Below the pieces are notes generated by a model. The model ran no database searches and was not told the DNA's origin. It saw only the letters and a list, made by a program, of their open reading frames with translations. The position numbers and the translations under genes are program-made. 64,000 nucleotides of DNA. Origin: Trichoplax adhaerens (lineage: Eukaryota > Placozoa > Uniplacotomia > Trichoplacea > Trichoplacidae). Within the stretch, counting starts at the first letter, position 1, and each line of letters begins with the position of its first letter. The DNA is taken from assembly GCF_000150275.1 (NCBI RefSeq), contig NW_002060945.1:197872-261871 (forward strand). Direction: 5' to 3'. Below are positions 24,590 through 51,500 of this stretch, piece after piece.

Positions 24590-25080
24590 AGTATAGAATG
24601 TAGAATGAGTCAACATGATTTATTGGTATCGCATATTTAGCATATACGCGTATACTATAGTACATGGACGTAGCCGTAGGGCACTTATAGCTTTTCAAAT
24701 ATACAACTAGAACACGCTCCGCTATTTGATATTGGAAAATGCTACAGTAATTGCAAGTACAGGCAGGCTGTGTCATCAGTCAACGCTGTTTGTCGGTATC
24801 GTATATTTAGCATATACGTATACTGTACTACTGTAATATATGAATGTAGCCGTAGGACACTTTTATAGCATAACTTTCAAACACATCATCACAACGCGCG
24901 CTATATCCGCTATTCTTCATTGGAAAATGTGCCAGTAATTGCAGATAAATAGAGACTATGCAGTAGAATAGGTCAATATTGCATATCGGCATCGTGTGTT
25001 TAGCGTATACAGTATTGTAGAGCAGTTCACCATATCTGCTACTTTTCATTGGAAAGTGCTAAAGGAATCTTACTGGTAGA
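24590..25080 (+). repeat. Diverged tandem repeat, about three copies of 170-195 bp
   Basis: Shared blocks are a GGTATCGCATATTTAGCATATACG-like segment (near 24625, 24796 and 24989), a GTAGCCGTAGG(G/A)CACTT block (near 24669 and 24847) and a CATTGGAAAATG(C/T) block (near 24732, 24919 and 25048). Copies differ by many substitutions and indels, so this is an older duplication than the neighbouring array. Confidence 0.75.
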
Positions 25081-26592
25081 AACTATAAAGTGACGCAACA
25101 TGGCAAATTGGCATGACATATTGATCGGTTGTACACCATATCATTACTCTCTATTCAAATGTTCTAAAGTAGGTCTGTAAAATTGCAGCCAACAGTTAGC
25201 AAAACTACTAATTTTCACAAACGTATGTAAAAAAGTGCAATTTAACAACAGGAAACAATGCAGCCTTGAATAATAATAATTTAAGTTTATTTCCAATTGA
25301 TAGAATCATTTTTATCGTTTTAAATATGACTATTCGACACGATAAATCAATAGCACAGCACTGGAAAATAGATAGAAATCACAACATCATTGAAAAAAAA
25401 GAAACTATCCGTTAATATGGAATATAATGTAGCAGCTATTTGAAAAATACTTAGTAACTATAACGGCTGTCCTGTTAGATGTGAACTACTTTAGCACAAA
25501 ACCGGAATCCTATCCAGAGTGGATAGAAAATTATTGCTTTCCAATTAAAATGAATTAAAGCGATATCATGATCTAAGTTTTGATAATATCTTAATTCTAT
25601 CAACAAAAAACATAAAATTGATATTGGGAATAAAATACGGTAGATAATAATCATATGGATTAGAATGCATAATTATATAAATCATACACTTATTTATGGG
25701 AAGCAGTAGAAGTCATCAATAAATGACCATAATAAATACGGTGCTAAAATTAAGAATCGATCAAATTATCAACCAATTTATCAAATCGATTGCTATTTGA
25801 TTTGTGTCATTCAAAACTGTATACATAAAACGCAGATATGATGCGAGATATCTTTAGGTGATGAAATATGGAGAATAATGATATCAATTATTAGATTAAG
25901 AAGAATAAGAATAATATTAATAACAATAATAATTAGTACAATAATTAAAATCACAATAACAATAATTAATTGTTACGCAGTCATGGTATCAACTAAGGTG
26001 TTGGAAAGATATACTGCAAAATCTTTAAATCATAACAAAGTAATACCAATTCGTATCACAACTACATCAAGCGTACTCGTCATGGCAGCAAAATTGAATT
26101 TAGAGAGCACTCAAATTGTTAATGTTATTCATTTCTATGTACAAGTGGATGATAGAAACAGAACAAGTTGATAGAGTGGCAAAATAACTAAAATAATAAC
26201 TAAGAAAAAAAAGTTAATGAATCCTATTTTTAAAAATGAAACTGCTTTTTGATCACTCTTAAGGCTGGTATATTTCACATTTCTTGGAAAATATTCATTA
26301 ATACACAATGGCTATCAGATCTATTCTTAAAATTTTATACCGGAGGTTTTTTACACTTACTTTTGCGATCAAAGTGTAACACAAATAAAATCAACTAATT
26401 TACTCTAATTAACTGCTTTAGTCCCTAATTCTTTTACAGTTTCGAAGAAAATAATATACTTTGCGTCATTAAATATGTAAGAGTTTGAACCAATACATGC
26501 TGTCTGATAAAAGTATCATGAACTTCACTACAACAAGATCAAATTATGAATAAAATATGCCTTTTGTTCAAAAGATTAACTGCCGGGTTATT

Positions 26593-26599
26593 ATTTATT
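26593..26599 (-). terminator. Putative polyadenylation signal of the IMP gene
   Basis: The complement reads AATAAA about 335 nt past the IMP stop codon. The sequence is AT-rich, so this rests on position only. Confidence 0.3.
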
Positions 26600-26931
26600 A
26601 TGGAAATATACTAATTAAAAAAAAAACTTGATCTTGCGAAGGTGTTACGCGATGCAGCCAGCTTTAAAATCAATCATTATATTAATGATAGTGTTATTAA
26701 GGATGTTGCACTTTGCAATGATTATTATTCAGTCTAAAACAAGGATTTTGGTTTGAGTGAAGTTGGATTTACAAATAGATTTAGCCATGGAAATGTAAAG
26801 GGTTCATATTATGTCCGGATTTTCAATGAAGAATAATTTCTCCAACGAATTTCTTATCAAGCGATGATAATTTGCCGTTAGAGATTACTCTATTTCCGTT
26901 CACTTTCATTAAAGAAAATGGATATTTTCGA

Positions 26932-40149
<13,218 letters not shown>

Positions 40150-42503
40150 ATTGCTAATAGAGAATCTGCTAATAATTATCAAAGGAGATAATCATCTACT
40201 AATGTCAGCTGGCCAGCCAAAAAAAAAATTAAGGGTAAAGAAGGAGTAAGAGAGGCAGATTATTTCAGCTTAAGCAAATCAAAAATTAGCTCTCTTGTTG
40301 CGTTGCTCGTCGTTGTAAAGCTACTATTTGTCTTCTTATGCTCCTCTTACTGCATCTAATTCCCCTCCTCTCTGTCTACAGCTATTTATTCATCTTGACA
40401 ATTTAGTTTTATTCTTTTTTTATATCCTGGCTGAATAAAATAGTCTATTCTAAAAAGTATAGACGAGGGGTGCAAATAAACCAATAATGATTGACAGGAT
40501 GCTAACGATAGTGCTCTAGCTTAGCTTGCAATCAACTATGGGATTGTATTCATTCAAATCAATTGAAAGTAATTCAAGCTGTGACGTTAATACAGTATTG
40601 ACAAATTTCAATGCGGTAAATAGTAATTATTTAATCGGTTGTTGTTAAACAGGTTAGAAAAAGTTTAAACAATGCAATTTGTTCAATAGCAGTTATTGTC
40701 TATCATCAATCGATAGACGTTGAGGCAACAGTTTTGATCGCTTTTCAATAATCAGTCTAATGGCCAATTAAGAAGTCAACACCTCCTAAAATTCGCATAT
40801 TGATTAGAATTGCTGTGGTTGCTTTTTATATTTTAATTGTTTTTGTTATTTCTAATTTTGATCAGATCATCATGCAGAGATATTTGCTCACTTTGGCCTC
40901 ATGTCGATCGATTAATGTGTATAGAGATATGCCGCTGTGTATATTCTATTCAATCAATTAGTATCATTGATTATTTTTCCTTGATTTTAAAATGTCATCG
41001 TTTAGATCTAGTTTAAAAAGATAACCTTACTAAAGAGTGATCACAGTAGGACAAAAAGATCTATTTATGAATAACAGAAGATAGATAGAGAGGGAAAATT
41101 TTCCAAAAAGTATAGATAGTACTATCGATCAAATCAACGGATCAATAGCTATGTGTTGTTATTGATTTCAACAATGATAATTTTGATCAGACGATTAATT
41201 ATTCTCATGATACATCTTCCCCCTAAAACCTTAAACACTTGTTTTGTATTTTACTTATTAGTGTGTTGATAAAAAAAAAGTTTAATCACTACATAGAATT
41301 AGACAGACTGCCTATGCCTTCATTTGTAGCAATAGAGTAAAATATTCTAATATTAGTTTAAGCTATTAACAAATAAATCATTTCTTATCAAACAATCAAT
41401 CCTCACTAATCAGTCATTATATAGATTATCGATTGACTAGACATCGATTGAGCTTGAATTCAATATTTTTCCTTCATTGATGACAGATAAATTTGATCGT
41501 TTATACAAATTGACATTTACTTTCTTAAACCTTTACACCTAAAGAGTGGCCCAATAGAAAGGAAATTGATATACAACAACTATTTTGTTCGAGAGTTGCT
41601 ATTGTTATCATAATTGAAAAGATGGCTACTAAAATGAATATTTACCTACTTTGAGACGATTTTAAAATAATAATAAGATGTCTACCAACTTTTTTATATA
41701 TTAAACAGTATAATTTGCCTTAGCAGGCTCTGTTGCATTATCAGAAAATGCTGATTAGGCATTCGTCTACACTAACAAATAATATAACATTAAATTTTAT
41801 TTTAGCAAGTTGTTACTGGCCATTGAAATATTTTAAAGTTTTATTTAGACTGGTTACTCGATAGGATGGTATTGATATACTCATCACAGCCGAAATAGTT
41901 TTATATTGAGAGGGAAAGTCATTTGCGTTATGTTCTCTATCGCGACCCTAGGTCAATCATGCAATGCTCGGTTAGACATAGCAAAGTAGCCTGATGCGTG
42001 GAGTCCACTTCTTTATTGTGGGTTGCCTTTCCCACAAGTGATATATATATTACATACGTATTAGTAAATTACTAGTGAACGTACCAATACAGTTACGATA
42101 TTAGTATCTTACGGTTATCTTATCAGTTAGGCAGCTATGCAATTTATCTGCCCTAATTCCTAGGCATTACCAGTCTATCATACATAACAATTTGGATAAT
42201 ATCTGGAGCAGAATGTAGTTATTTGATACAGTCAGTAAATCGGCTAATAATATCTTTCTAAATACAACACTTGTTTAACTTTTAAGTTGACACTCTCTTC
42301 CTAATTGATTCCAATTATGATCAAATAGAAAAATTGATTATCTCTTGCTCATTATAATAAGATGATTGCCATCTCCGGCTGTGAGTAGAACAAATGATTT
42401 TTAACCTACCGTACTGATCTTTCGTCTTGGGATGATTTCTAAAATGACGATAAACTGATTTTTATAGCGACTTTATGAGGAGCCATTTTTAGAAATAATT
42501 TCC

Positions 42504-42861
42504 GTACTCTAGATTACCATTTGTTATCAACAGTCTATTACATATTCGCAACAACTTTAAAGCTTGAATCTAAGCTTATCCACTGAAATTGATACGATAA
42601 GCCACATATCTAAGTACGAATGTAGAGTTTAATCAATCAAAATAGAATAATATCAAGATTAAGGAGCATTAAATAGTACTCTAGATTAGAATTTGTTATC
42701 AACAGTCTATTATTTATTCGCTATAACTTTAAAGCTTGAATCTAAACTTGTCCATTGAGGCTTATATGATAAATCACATATCTGAGTACAAATGTAGAGT
42801 TTAATCAATAAAAATAAAGTAATTCTAAGATTAAGGAGCATTAAGTAGTACTTTAGATTAC
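42504..42861 (+). repeat. Two tandem copies of a 172-bp unit plus a short third start
   Basis: GTACTCTAGATTA anchors fall at 42504, 42676 and (as GTACTTTAGATTA) 42848, both spacings 172 bp. Copies share TTTGTTATCAACAGTCTATTA, CTTTAAAGCTTGAATCTAA and TGTAGAGTTTAATCAAT. Identity is high, with scattered substitutions. Confidence 0.9.
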
Positions 42862-45800
42862 TTTAAGATATTCATAAAATTGTCTTGATAGTTATGTTTA
42901 ATTAAATTGAACTAAATCCATGTCAGTTATATTCTATAGCGGGAATATGTGTATAATGTAATTGATTAGCAACGCCCAGCTAGGTGTGGTATGCAAGATC
43001 AATATGACGAAATGATTTTCATCGCTGTCATGTTTATTTTCATATGCATTGCAATAAATTAGCGATGTGCCGTACAAAGCAAAACTATGGGATAAATAGA
43101 TAAAACTATAACAGAATCTAGGCTCTAAATTTCAGTGTACAATTTATCAACCAAGACAGGTACTCTATCATTATGCTGAAATAAATTTATAATATAAATG
43201 CTACGAGAATGGGGTCTGAGTTAGTAGCTGAATACAAAACGGAAGCGTGTACAATAGCTATAGTACGAATACGTGTATAGAACAAGTTCAGCAGAGAATC
43301 ATTTATTTCTGTTCGTACTGAATTATAAAAATGGATTATATCGGGCTGTCATGAGAGAGATTCTTCGCTGCCTTATATAGTAGTTATTACTGGCAATAGA
43401 TCTTATAATAGCAATATAAAGTCACTTCGCTTGTACATGTTTTAACTTTGACTTCTGTTACTGCTTTTGCATGCTATATCTGTTTTTTCTAGCATGATTG
43501 ATACTAGTAATTATCACAGTTAAAGAAACTTAAGTGTGTTCTATTTATGCATAATATTGAAAAAGTTAGATAACTTCGGTGTTTAACTTTCTGTATCGAT
43601 GATCTGAGTTCACGGTTATTCTTCTATTTTTCAAATATTTATGGTTCACAATTGAGATATTTCTCTGAGTAAAGTTTCTGTTACAGTGTATCAACAGGGC
43701 GTAAACTACTTTGGACTATTAGGTGAGGTATTACGTTTAATTTTATATCATTCTTTTTTGAAGTATTGCAGCTGCAGTTGATTCTAACTCTTTACGTTCT
43801 TAATGCCACTATAATTATTGCAACGTCCATTTAGAATAATTAAAATTTGTATATTTACTTTGCCATTTGCAATAGAATAGATTTCCGTACTACTATGAAA
43901 TATGAATTAGTTATACTACTTTAAGGTTGGCTGATACTTTCGGGTAATAAATAGACTATGATTTTGTGAAAGTGACATCCGGTTGGTGATTTATGATGCC
44001 AATTTAAGAAATATGAGCATGATGTAACAGTATCGGATAGGATTATTGCCGATTCTTTATCCACCAATTTCAATCGCTATAGCTGTGCTTGTTGTTTCGT
44101 AAGAGTAATGTGACTTTATTGATAGTCCTGTTTGCGATACTGCAATTGAATTATTTTCTATACAGAATCTAGCTGCTTGTACCCGTAAATACAGCAATCA
44201 TGTAATGCAATAGAACGCAATCTTTTAGCTAGTCTAAGCTAACCAATTGCGCTTTGTTCTCTACTAATTCGTATTAACATACAGTAACACTACAGTACAT
44301 GCATCCTTTTTCAAAAGAGTTAAGCAACAGACTCTTTAATCATTTTACTCTTGCAAAAGCAGGTAATTACGGCGAATCCTAATAATTTTTAGTTGTAATA
44401 TGTCCTAAGTTCAGATATGGTAACTAAAATAATAGACAAGACGAGTTTGATTAGAGGCAGACTATGGTGTAAATAATAAATGCTTTGATACCTACAATCC
44501 TTTGGATCATGATTTATCCTATGTAAATTTGATATCCGAACTTTGACAGCTACCAATAATTTACTAATACTTTATGATAGCGCAATGATCAAAAGCTAAT
44601 ATTACTATTGAAAATAGTTCGTATGCAGTTGAACTCATTAATCAATAGTTGTTATTACGCTTTGCCAGAGAACCGTAACTTTGCTATTGAAATCAAATAA
44701 TCTACATTATACGAGTCTTTATTATTAAATTGTGGCCAGATTATGATTGATCATATTTGGATACATTCTAATCATGTGATATTTGCTAGGTTAGCCATAG
44801 TACTGTATAGTATGATCGTAACCTTTCAATTGTGCATGTGAAATCAAGTCTTGATATATTTTAATACTATTTACTCAAATTTAGAACATTTAAAAAGTAC
44901 TTACTGTAAAATAATGGATTAAATATTCCATTTTTTTCGTCTTTTGCATTTCTGCATAACTGCCTACTTATTCATTTTGAGCCAAGTAGCAATATCAAAA
45001 GTATACTATGTAACTGAGTGAATTATTGTATAATTTTTATGACACAGGGATGCGTACAAGTACTGGTTCCGTATATTTCAGGCAGGCAGTTTTTTGATTT
45101 CATCAGATGGAATATTTTTTTCTATAAAGTTATACATAAAAAATTGATTGCTACAGCTAATGACTATGCCGTAATTGGTAATAAATTGAATTGAATATTG
45201 TTGATATTACTGTGCTGCCTAAAATTTCCGTCAAGTATAATTTCGATCTTAGTGTGATGTCAATTTCTACCATCAATCAACTATTCGTAGACGCGTATTA
45301 ATTAAATCGTCCTATTCGTCAGAGTGTAAAACTCATTAATCACAAGGGTATTTTAATCATTTCTTGACATTTTGGATAGATACAAAGGAAATTTAGAATG
45401 ATATGGCTCATTGGTATATTAACAGTAGGTATTATCAATCAAAATAGTATGTAGTGTTGCATAATTATAATACAATTAGTGAAGTATGACTATGATGCAG
45501 GCGTTCTACTCCTCCCCTTTTCCTCCTGTTTCACGAATAGCTTCCACATATGTTGTAGTTGACTTTAAATGATTTTATTATTTTTGAATTCATAACGTAT
45601 TTTAGTTGTGTATTGGTTAATTTTTTGTATTTGTTTTACTCGTTCAACATCTGATAGCTTTTTATAGGTGATCCTATTGAGGTTTTAGTATTTTAATAAC
45701 TCATTCCAACTTAGAATCTATTGATCATGATTATGATAAGGTAGTTATAGGACAATATTTGTATGGAGTGTAATTTTCTTTATATCCGAAAAATGGGGTC

Positions 45801-46198
45801 TTTTCAGACCTGAAGCCAGTTTAGAAGCTTAGCGTGAAATAGATTGCATCATTTCGAAATATGGATAATTTAAACATTGCTGCAGTGTGCTATACTATTG
45901 ACAAGAACATTTACCATTCTCTAAATAGCCAGCCAACAACGTTGGATCTAATAACGAGGCGTTTATCTAAGCATTACCGGATTAAAAATCTTCTATCTTT
46001 GAACTAATGAAGAAGGAAAATAGTGTAATAACTAAGAATACGCATTGGAAGTTGAGATATTTTCCTTGCTGTTACAGTAGTCGTGTCAAATATACGTGTG
46101 AAATATAAATTTAAGCAGGAATGGCGAATGGTTATGTTGACGTTAACCAACGGAAAAAAGTATAGAGTATGTGTATGTACATATTAAGCATAACTATG

Positions 46199-46228
46199 CG
46201 TATATATATATATAGAGAGAGAGAGAGG
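46199..46228. repeat. Compound microsatellite (TA)n(GA)n
   Basis: A run of TA dinucleotides passes directly into GA dinucleotides and then into GGCGGGT. No neighbouring gene. Confidence 0.9.
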
Positions 46229-46376
46229 CGGGTAGACGTGTATTTTGTTGAAAGGAGAGAGCATAGTATGAGGAATATTCTATAGGAGTTAAGATATAGC
46301 TCACAGACGCAGTACCGGCGAAATAGTTAACAAATTGCATATGGCAATGAAACCAAAGCAAAAACATAGTAGAATT

Positions 46377-46590
46377 GCTAATACCAGAGACTACTCTTTA
46401 GACTTTTTGGATATTTTAAAAAAATGAACATTTTCGATGAGAAAATAGTCAAGTCTAATCGATTGCTGGCAGCAGACTTGCTATTACCAGCAATTATTCT
46501 TTAGACTCCTTGCTGATACTACGGGCATTATAGATTTTTGAGAATGAACATTTTTAATGAGAAAATGAGGAAGTTTAATCGACGCTATTG
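46377..46590 (+). repeat. Imperfect tandem duplication, about 103-120 bp unit
   Basis: Shared blocks are GCTA(A/T)TACCAG, (T/A)TTCTTTAGACT, GAATGAACATTTT(C/T)(G/A)ATGAGAAAAT and AAGT(C/T)TAATCGA. The first anchor falls at 46377 and 46480; the last block is offset by 120 bp because of an insertion in copy 2. Confidence 0.8.
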
Positions 46591-47528
46591 TATTGCAGTC
46601 TCTGTACACCAGTAGTTGATTTACTGACTAGCAGATTCATAACGAGTATTTTGGTGATCAATTCATTAAAATTGTGACGTGTAACGAAGGCTATTTCTGA
46701 TCGTAAGTTTAACAATGTATGGGAACAACTTTATGAAATTAGTTAAGCACCAACATACTATCCAAGTCGAGCTGTATATTGAATACGCATTTTATCTATG
46801 CTCTGTGAGAGTACGTGTTGAGCTCTATCATACCATGTTAATTTACTGTACTACAGCTTAGTAATATGGTGGCAGCAGTGCAACTATATTACTAGTTTAA
46901 TGACGTCCTATCGCTTTTTTTTTGACAGAGACCGCTGTTGTGTATTGAGTAAAAGAAAGCCTATAATCAATTACAGTATACGATAACCACAGTTCACTTT
47001 TCAATAGAATAATTATATATAAATAGATATACTGTACTCGCAGACAGATATCACAATTCTAGCATAACCGATATACTCGTATGCATCCATGCATTTCACA
47101 AATAACATAATTCACTCTAGTGTGATCAATAATAAGTTATAAGAAAACGTAGATTGAATTAAAGCATCTTTTGAGCCGTTAGCGAGTGTATTATCCAATA
47201 TATGCTATACCTGCATATAATATTTATCGTATATTATGGTGATAAGGTCATTTAAAATATAATCATCAAACAAAGAAATTGCAGTTTCTTGTACACTTCG
47301 CTTTATTACATAAACTAGTACAGTAAGTAGCATGGATTATTTGATTTTCATTTTAAGCTAATTAAGGGCTGCCCTACAATCATGCAAGCGTATATACGTA
47401 TATAATGAATCAACTCAATGGAATCTAGCATAGACAAGAAGGAAACCATGTCTCCATCTTAATATGGCTGGACGGGATTGTGTACCAGGTAGTACAGTAG
47501 TCGTCGTTGGTAGTGGGGGCCCGTTTGT

Positions 47529-48240
47529 GCACTTTCTTAACTCAGTCAATTAGAGTACAACTATAATACTGTACACTTGGACATTTATATTGAACTACTT
47601 AGTAGAGGGGTCTCTCTCGATCTGCCAAGTTCCATTCGATGATTATTAATTCTTGTTACGGCCCGTTAAATTGAAATAAAGTAAAGACAAAGTAGAAATA
47701 GTTCACCTTGGAGCGTACAGTATCTCTACTTTATTTTCTGATTCTTTTTGTAGAATAGTAGACAAGATACAAGGGCACTTTGTCAGCTCAGTCCATTAGA
47801 ATATAACTATAGTCCTATACACTTGGACATTTATACTGGACAGTAGAGGGGTCTCTGTCGATCTGCTAAGTTCCTTTCTATGATTATTAATGTTAAGACC
47901 CGTTAAATTGAAATGAAGTGAAGGCAAAGTAGAAGTAGTTTACCTTGGAGCGTACAGTATCTCTACTTTATTTTGGAATCCTTTTTGTAGAATAGCAGAC
48001 AAGATGCAAAGGCACTTTGTCAACTTAGTCAATTAGAGTACAACTATAATACTGTATAGTGTACAGTAGAGAGGCCTGTGTCGATCTGCCAAGTTCCATT
48101 CGATGATTATTAATTATTGTTACGACCCGTTCAATTGAAATAAAATGAAGGTAAAGTAGAACTAGTTCTGCTTGGAGAGTACAGTATCTCTACTTTATTT
48201 TCTGATTCTTTTAGTAGAATAGTAGACAAGATACAAGGGT
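47529..48240 (+). repeat. Three tandem copies of a 237-246 bp unit
   Basis: The anchor GCACTTT(C/G)T falls at 47529, 47775 and 48012. Common blocks are TTAGAGTACAACTATAATACTGTA, TCGATCTGCCAAGTTCCATTCGATGATTATTAAT, CGTACAGTATCTCTACTTTATTTT and GTAGAATAGTAGACAAGATACAAGG. All three copies carry TACAGTA motifs. Confidence 0.92.
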
Positions 48241-48540
48241 ATGCAGACTGTCATGAAATTAGAATTTCAACTTAGAATTCGCTATTCCAGAGCCAGATAT
48301 CCACTGACAAGACGGAAGGACATCTGCTATCCTCTATACTACAGTACAACTGTAGTAGCTAGACTCCGGACCACGACGTTACTTCGATTCAAAATGGAGA
48401 AAATGTACTTGCTGCACTGACTGCTTCCACACTGTAACCAGTAGACCACAACGATGTTGTACTTTTCCACTAGTATGATGTCGTAAAGGATTACTAACTA
48501 CTCTGTAATAGAGTCAGACGACTGTGAAGTCTACTGACAA

Positions 48541-48590
48541 GGACTACTCTACTAAATAATGAAAAAATTTTGATTTTAGTGGAGTAGTCC
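48541..48590. repeat. Inverted repeat, 16-17 bp arms
   Basis: GGACTACTCTACTAAA pairs with TTTAGTGGAGTAGTCC across a loop of about 18 nt, with one mismatch (or G-U in RNA). It directly follows a short GACTGTGAAGTCTACTGA stretch and sits 300 bp beyond the 240-bp tandem array. Confidence 0.8.
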
Positions 48591-51500
48591 GTTCTAATGA
48601 ACTACATGGTAATAGCTTATTTATTATGGCTATAAGTGTGTATACAGCCCTCAAAACAAGCTTATTAAACAGCAAGTGGAGACTTTATTATTAGGTCTTT
48701 AAACCTTCTATGCTTGAGATTGTACTATTACTCTAGACTCAGCAATCAGCGGTCCCTGCGCCCAACTATAATGGAGTCATTTCTTTTTCTTGATCAGAGA
48801 GAAGGACAAGAAGTAGCCATGGAGTAGAAAATAAGGCGAGCACTTGTCATTTTTCTGGTCATTCTACTATACGCTAGCACTGAAAGCGTGTACTAAAGCA
48901 ACGCATTCGCTCGTGAGAGGATGACCATCGTAGTCACTGTAGAGTGTATCGTTTAAGATAGACATTTCAGTTAAAATGACCAGCAATTTAGTCGGTTCGC
49001 CTATTTTGACTAGACGGTACCTCGGCTTTCTGTCCGCTGTCTGTCTTCTTTTGTAGCCCCTCTGGAATCACGGGTGTCAGTCTTGGTCAGAAGGACGGAT
49101 AGACAGCACCGATTCGTCGACCTCCACCGTGAAGAGAGAGAATAACATCCATTAATAAATAACTCGACGCTGCGTTGACGTAATAAGAGGAAAAAGCAAA
49201 TCTTTCTTCCACATCCAAGTCTATATCATTTCTCCTCCTCCAAATTGGCCAATCTAGCACTTACTGATTGCTTTGAAAGGTATGTAAAAACAGCCGATTC
49301 TATTCAAGAGTTGAAAATCAATCTTTTCCATCTTTAAACGTGTCATAGTCGTGTCAAAGTGCTCTCCCTCAGTCACTGCAAGTTAATTAGCCGGTGTTGA
49401 TGCAAGTTGATTAGCATTGGCGAATGCTAATGGACACCGCTTGATTTCATTTTCACTCCATCATTGCACAGCAGGGCATTTTACATTAGAATGATGATTT
49501 TAAAATGACTTGATGATAGCAATCATTTTTGAACTGTACTGTCGAAAGGAACAGTTGATTTCTTTCGCTGTCTCGATCGATAGGACTACTGTACACTTGT
49601 ACAATGTACAGTAAGATGGAGGCTCTAGTCTTGATGTCGAATACAAGAGTCAAGTTAAATAACATAAAAAATGGTTGAAAATATGGATACAAGTCTGTAG
49701 ATTGCCGATGCAGTACCTTGTGTCTAGTCTAGTTTAGTGTGTTAATTGGTCAAGACAGAGTCATATCCTAAGTAGGCTAAGATAACCTTGTCTATGGAGA
49801 AATTTCTTCAGATCGCGTTCAACTACAGTACTGTACAAATTGTACAAATGGACAAGCATCGAGTAGAGCAATAATCCATCTCAAAATGCCATCATCGATC
49901 ACCAGCTTTGCACACACATTCTCTCTTCTTCTATCAGTGATCGATCATGGTAGCTTGATTGTAGAATCGAAGCCCGCTAGACAGTATCCTAGTTGTGAAA
50001 GAAATCAAAATGTACCCGATTGTTCTTTCTACACCATTCATACAACTGGGTCGTTAAGAAAACATTTGCAGCTAACTTGTTTTCTCATCTATTATCCTGG
50101 GCAAATACTATTACATGTGTGTTTTACGACTCTCTATCGCTATTGAAAAAATCATCAACCTCATCGAATTAAATGGAAAAGGAATAGTCATTGTAAGAGG
50201 AAACCACGCACTATTCACTATTTTCCAATAACGATTAGCTTAAGCAATCGTCATTGATCAGTCTCTTGCTCTGACTACACCGTCAATGAATTGCGCTACC
50301 GCGAACTAAATTGCCTAAGCTGAGTAAGTGTTGACAAAGGATTGTTGATTTGACTATCCAATTGAAACATCCCATCCATCATGAGCTCCTTGGCGATTTT
50401 AGCCATCACATTCATCCAGTATCGAATAAATTTCAAAAAACAACATTCTCTCCCTACTGACTACCTACTTTACCCTATTCTCACCAGTATCTCTTGGATA
50501 TAGTACTATTTTCAACACTTTTGATCAATATACCCAATGGAACAGATACTGTAGAACTAATAACACGTTCAGTTTGAAGATTGTCAGTGGTGTTGTTAAT
50601 TTATTTCTTGGACATTTTAAAAGGCGTCAAAACCGAGATTTGTCAAGGTGAAAAGTTTTTTCTCTTATTAACTTACTCTCTCTTGACTCTTATCACAGCC
50701 GCTTTAGACTATAGAGGATTTATTTCGTCATTAATAATTTACTTTGATCGATAGCTAGTGCTACCTGATGGCGATTTTCGGATGGATCACCATGCATTGA
50801 ATGGGGTGTTGTAAGCCTTCGAGTTTTTCTTTCCCTTCACTACTCTGTTGGTCCTACCATGATGATGACTATGTAAATTTGTTCAGTTCTTGAGAAATGA
50901 GCTATCATCAGTCAAGTTAAATACGAGTAAACTTGGTGGTCTGATGATCGATACTGTATTATTGATAAGCATTTTTTGACACTATGAGTGATTAGCATTA
51001 ATACCAGGTGCTTTTTATCCGACGATAACAAGCCAATAGAATGGTTAGAAGCTATTTGAACAGGGATAGCGCCACTAACTCGATAGCCGATTGTATTACA
51101 ACTTGTCTACCATCAAAATCATGATCATCAATCATGGTACCATGGTATATTCAACATGGCATGGAATAGGATTGATTTTCAACATCGATGATTTGTTGTA
51201 GTAGGCAATTTATTATACCTATCCGATTCGATCGACGCAATTGGCTGTTAGCGGTAGGCTATAGCATCATTTCAATGGTATATAACATATGGATAGTTTA
51301 AAAAGAATTCATTTTTCTTTTCGGGGGGTTACAATATTGACTGTGATCACTCGTATTAAAACTACAAGTCATGCCAATCATATTGCTTGATTCTTGGCAA
51401 TATTTTCGGCTAATTTACGGTACATGATCACTGTATCTTGCTAGTCTTGACCGTTTGATAAGATGCTATTTTTACTATCCAACCTATTTGCTTTTCTACA

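Larger units (their letters stand above)
20492..26931. other. Satellite-rich intergenic spacer
   Basis: About 6.4 kb between the GT31 gene and the 3' end of the IMP gene. It contains the 82-85 bp triplication (20722-20947), palindromic TACAGTAC clusters (about 22350-22790), the higher-order array (22795-24390) and a diverged tandem (about 24590-25080). The rest (25.1-26.9 kb) is AT-rich with no recognisable feature. Open frames here are repeat-derived or low in complexity (for example an Ile-rich frame at 25878-26171). Confidence 0.65.

Noticed and set aside
25878-26171. 97-aa Ile/Thr-rich frame
   Set aside because: The first third is a low-complexity reading of ATA/ATT-rich DNA with no domain.
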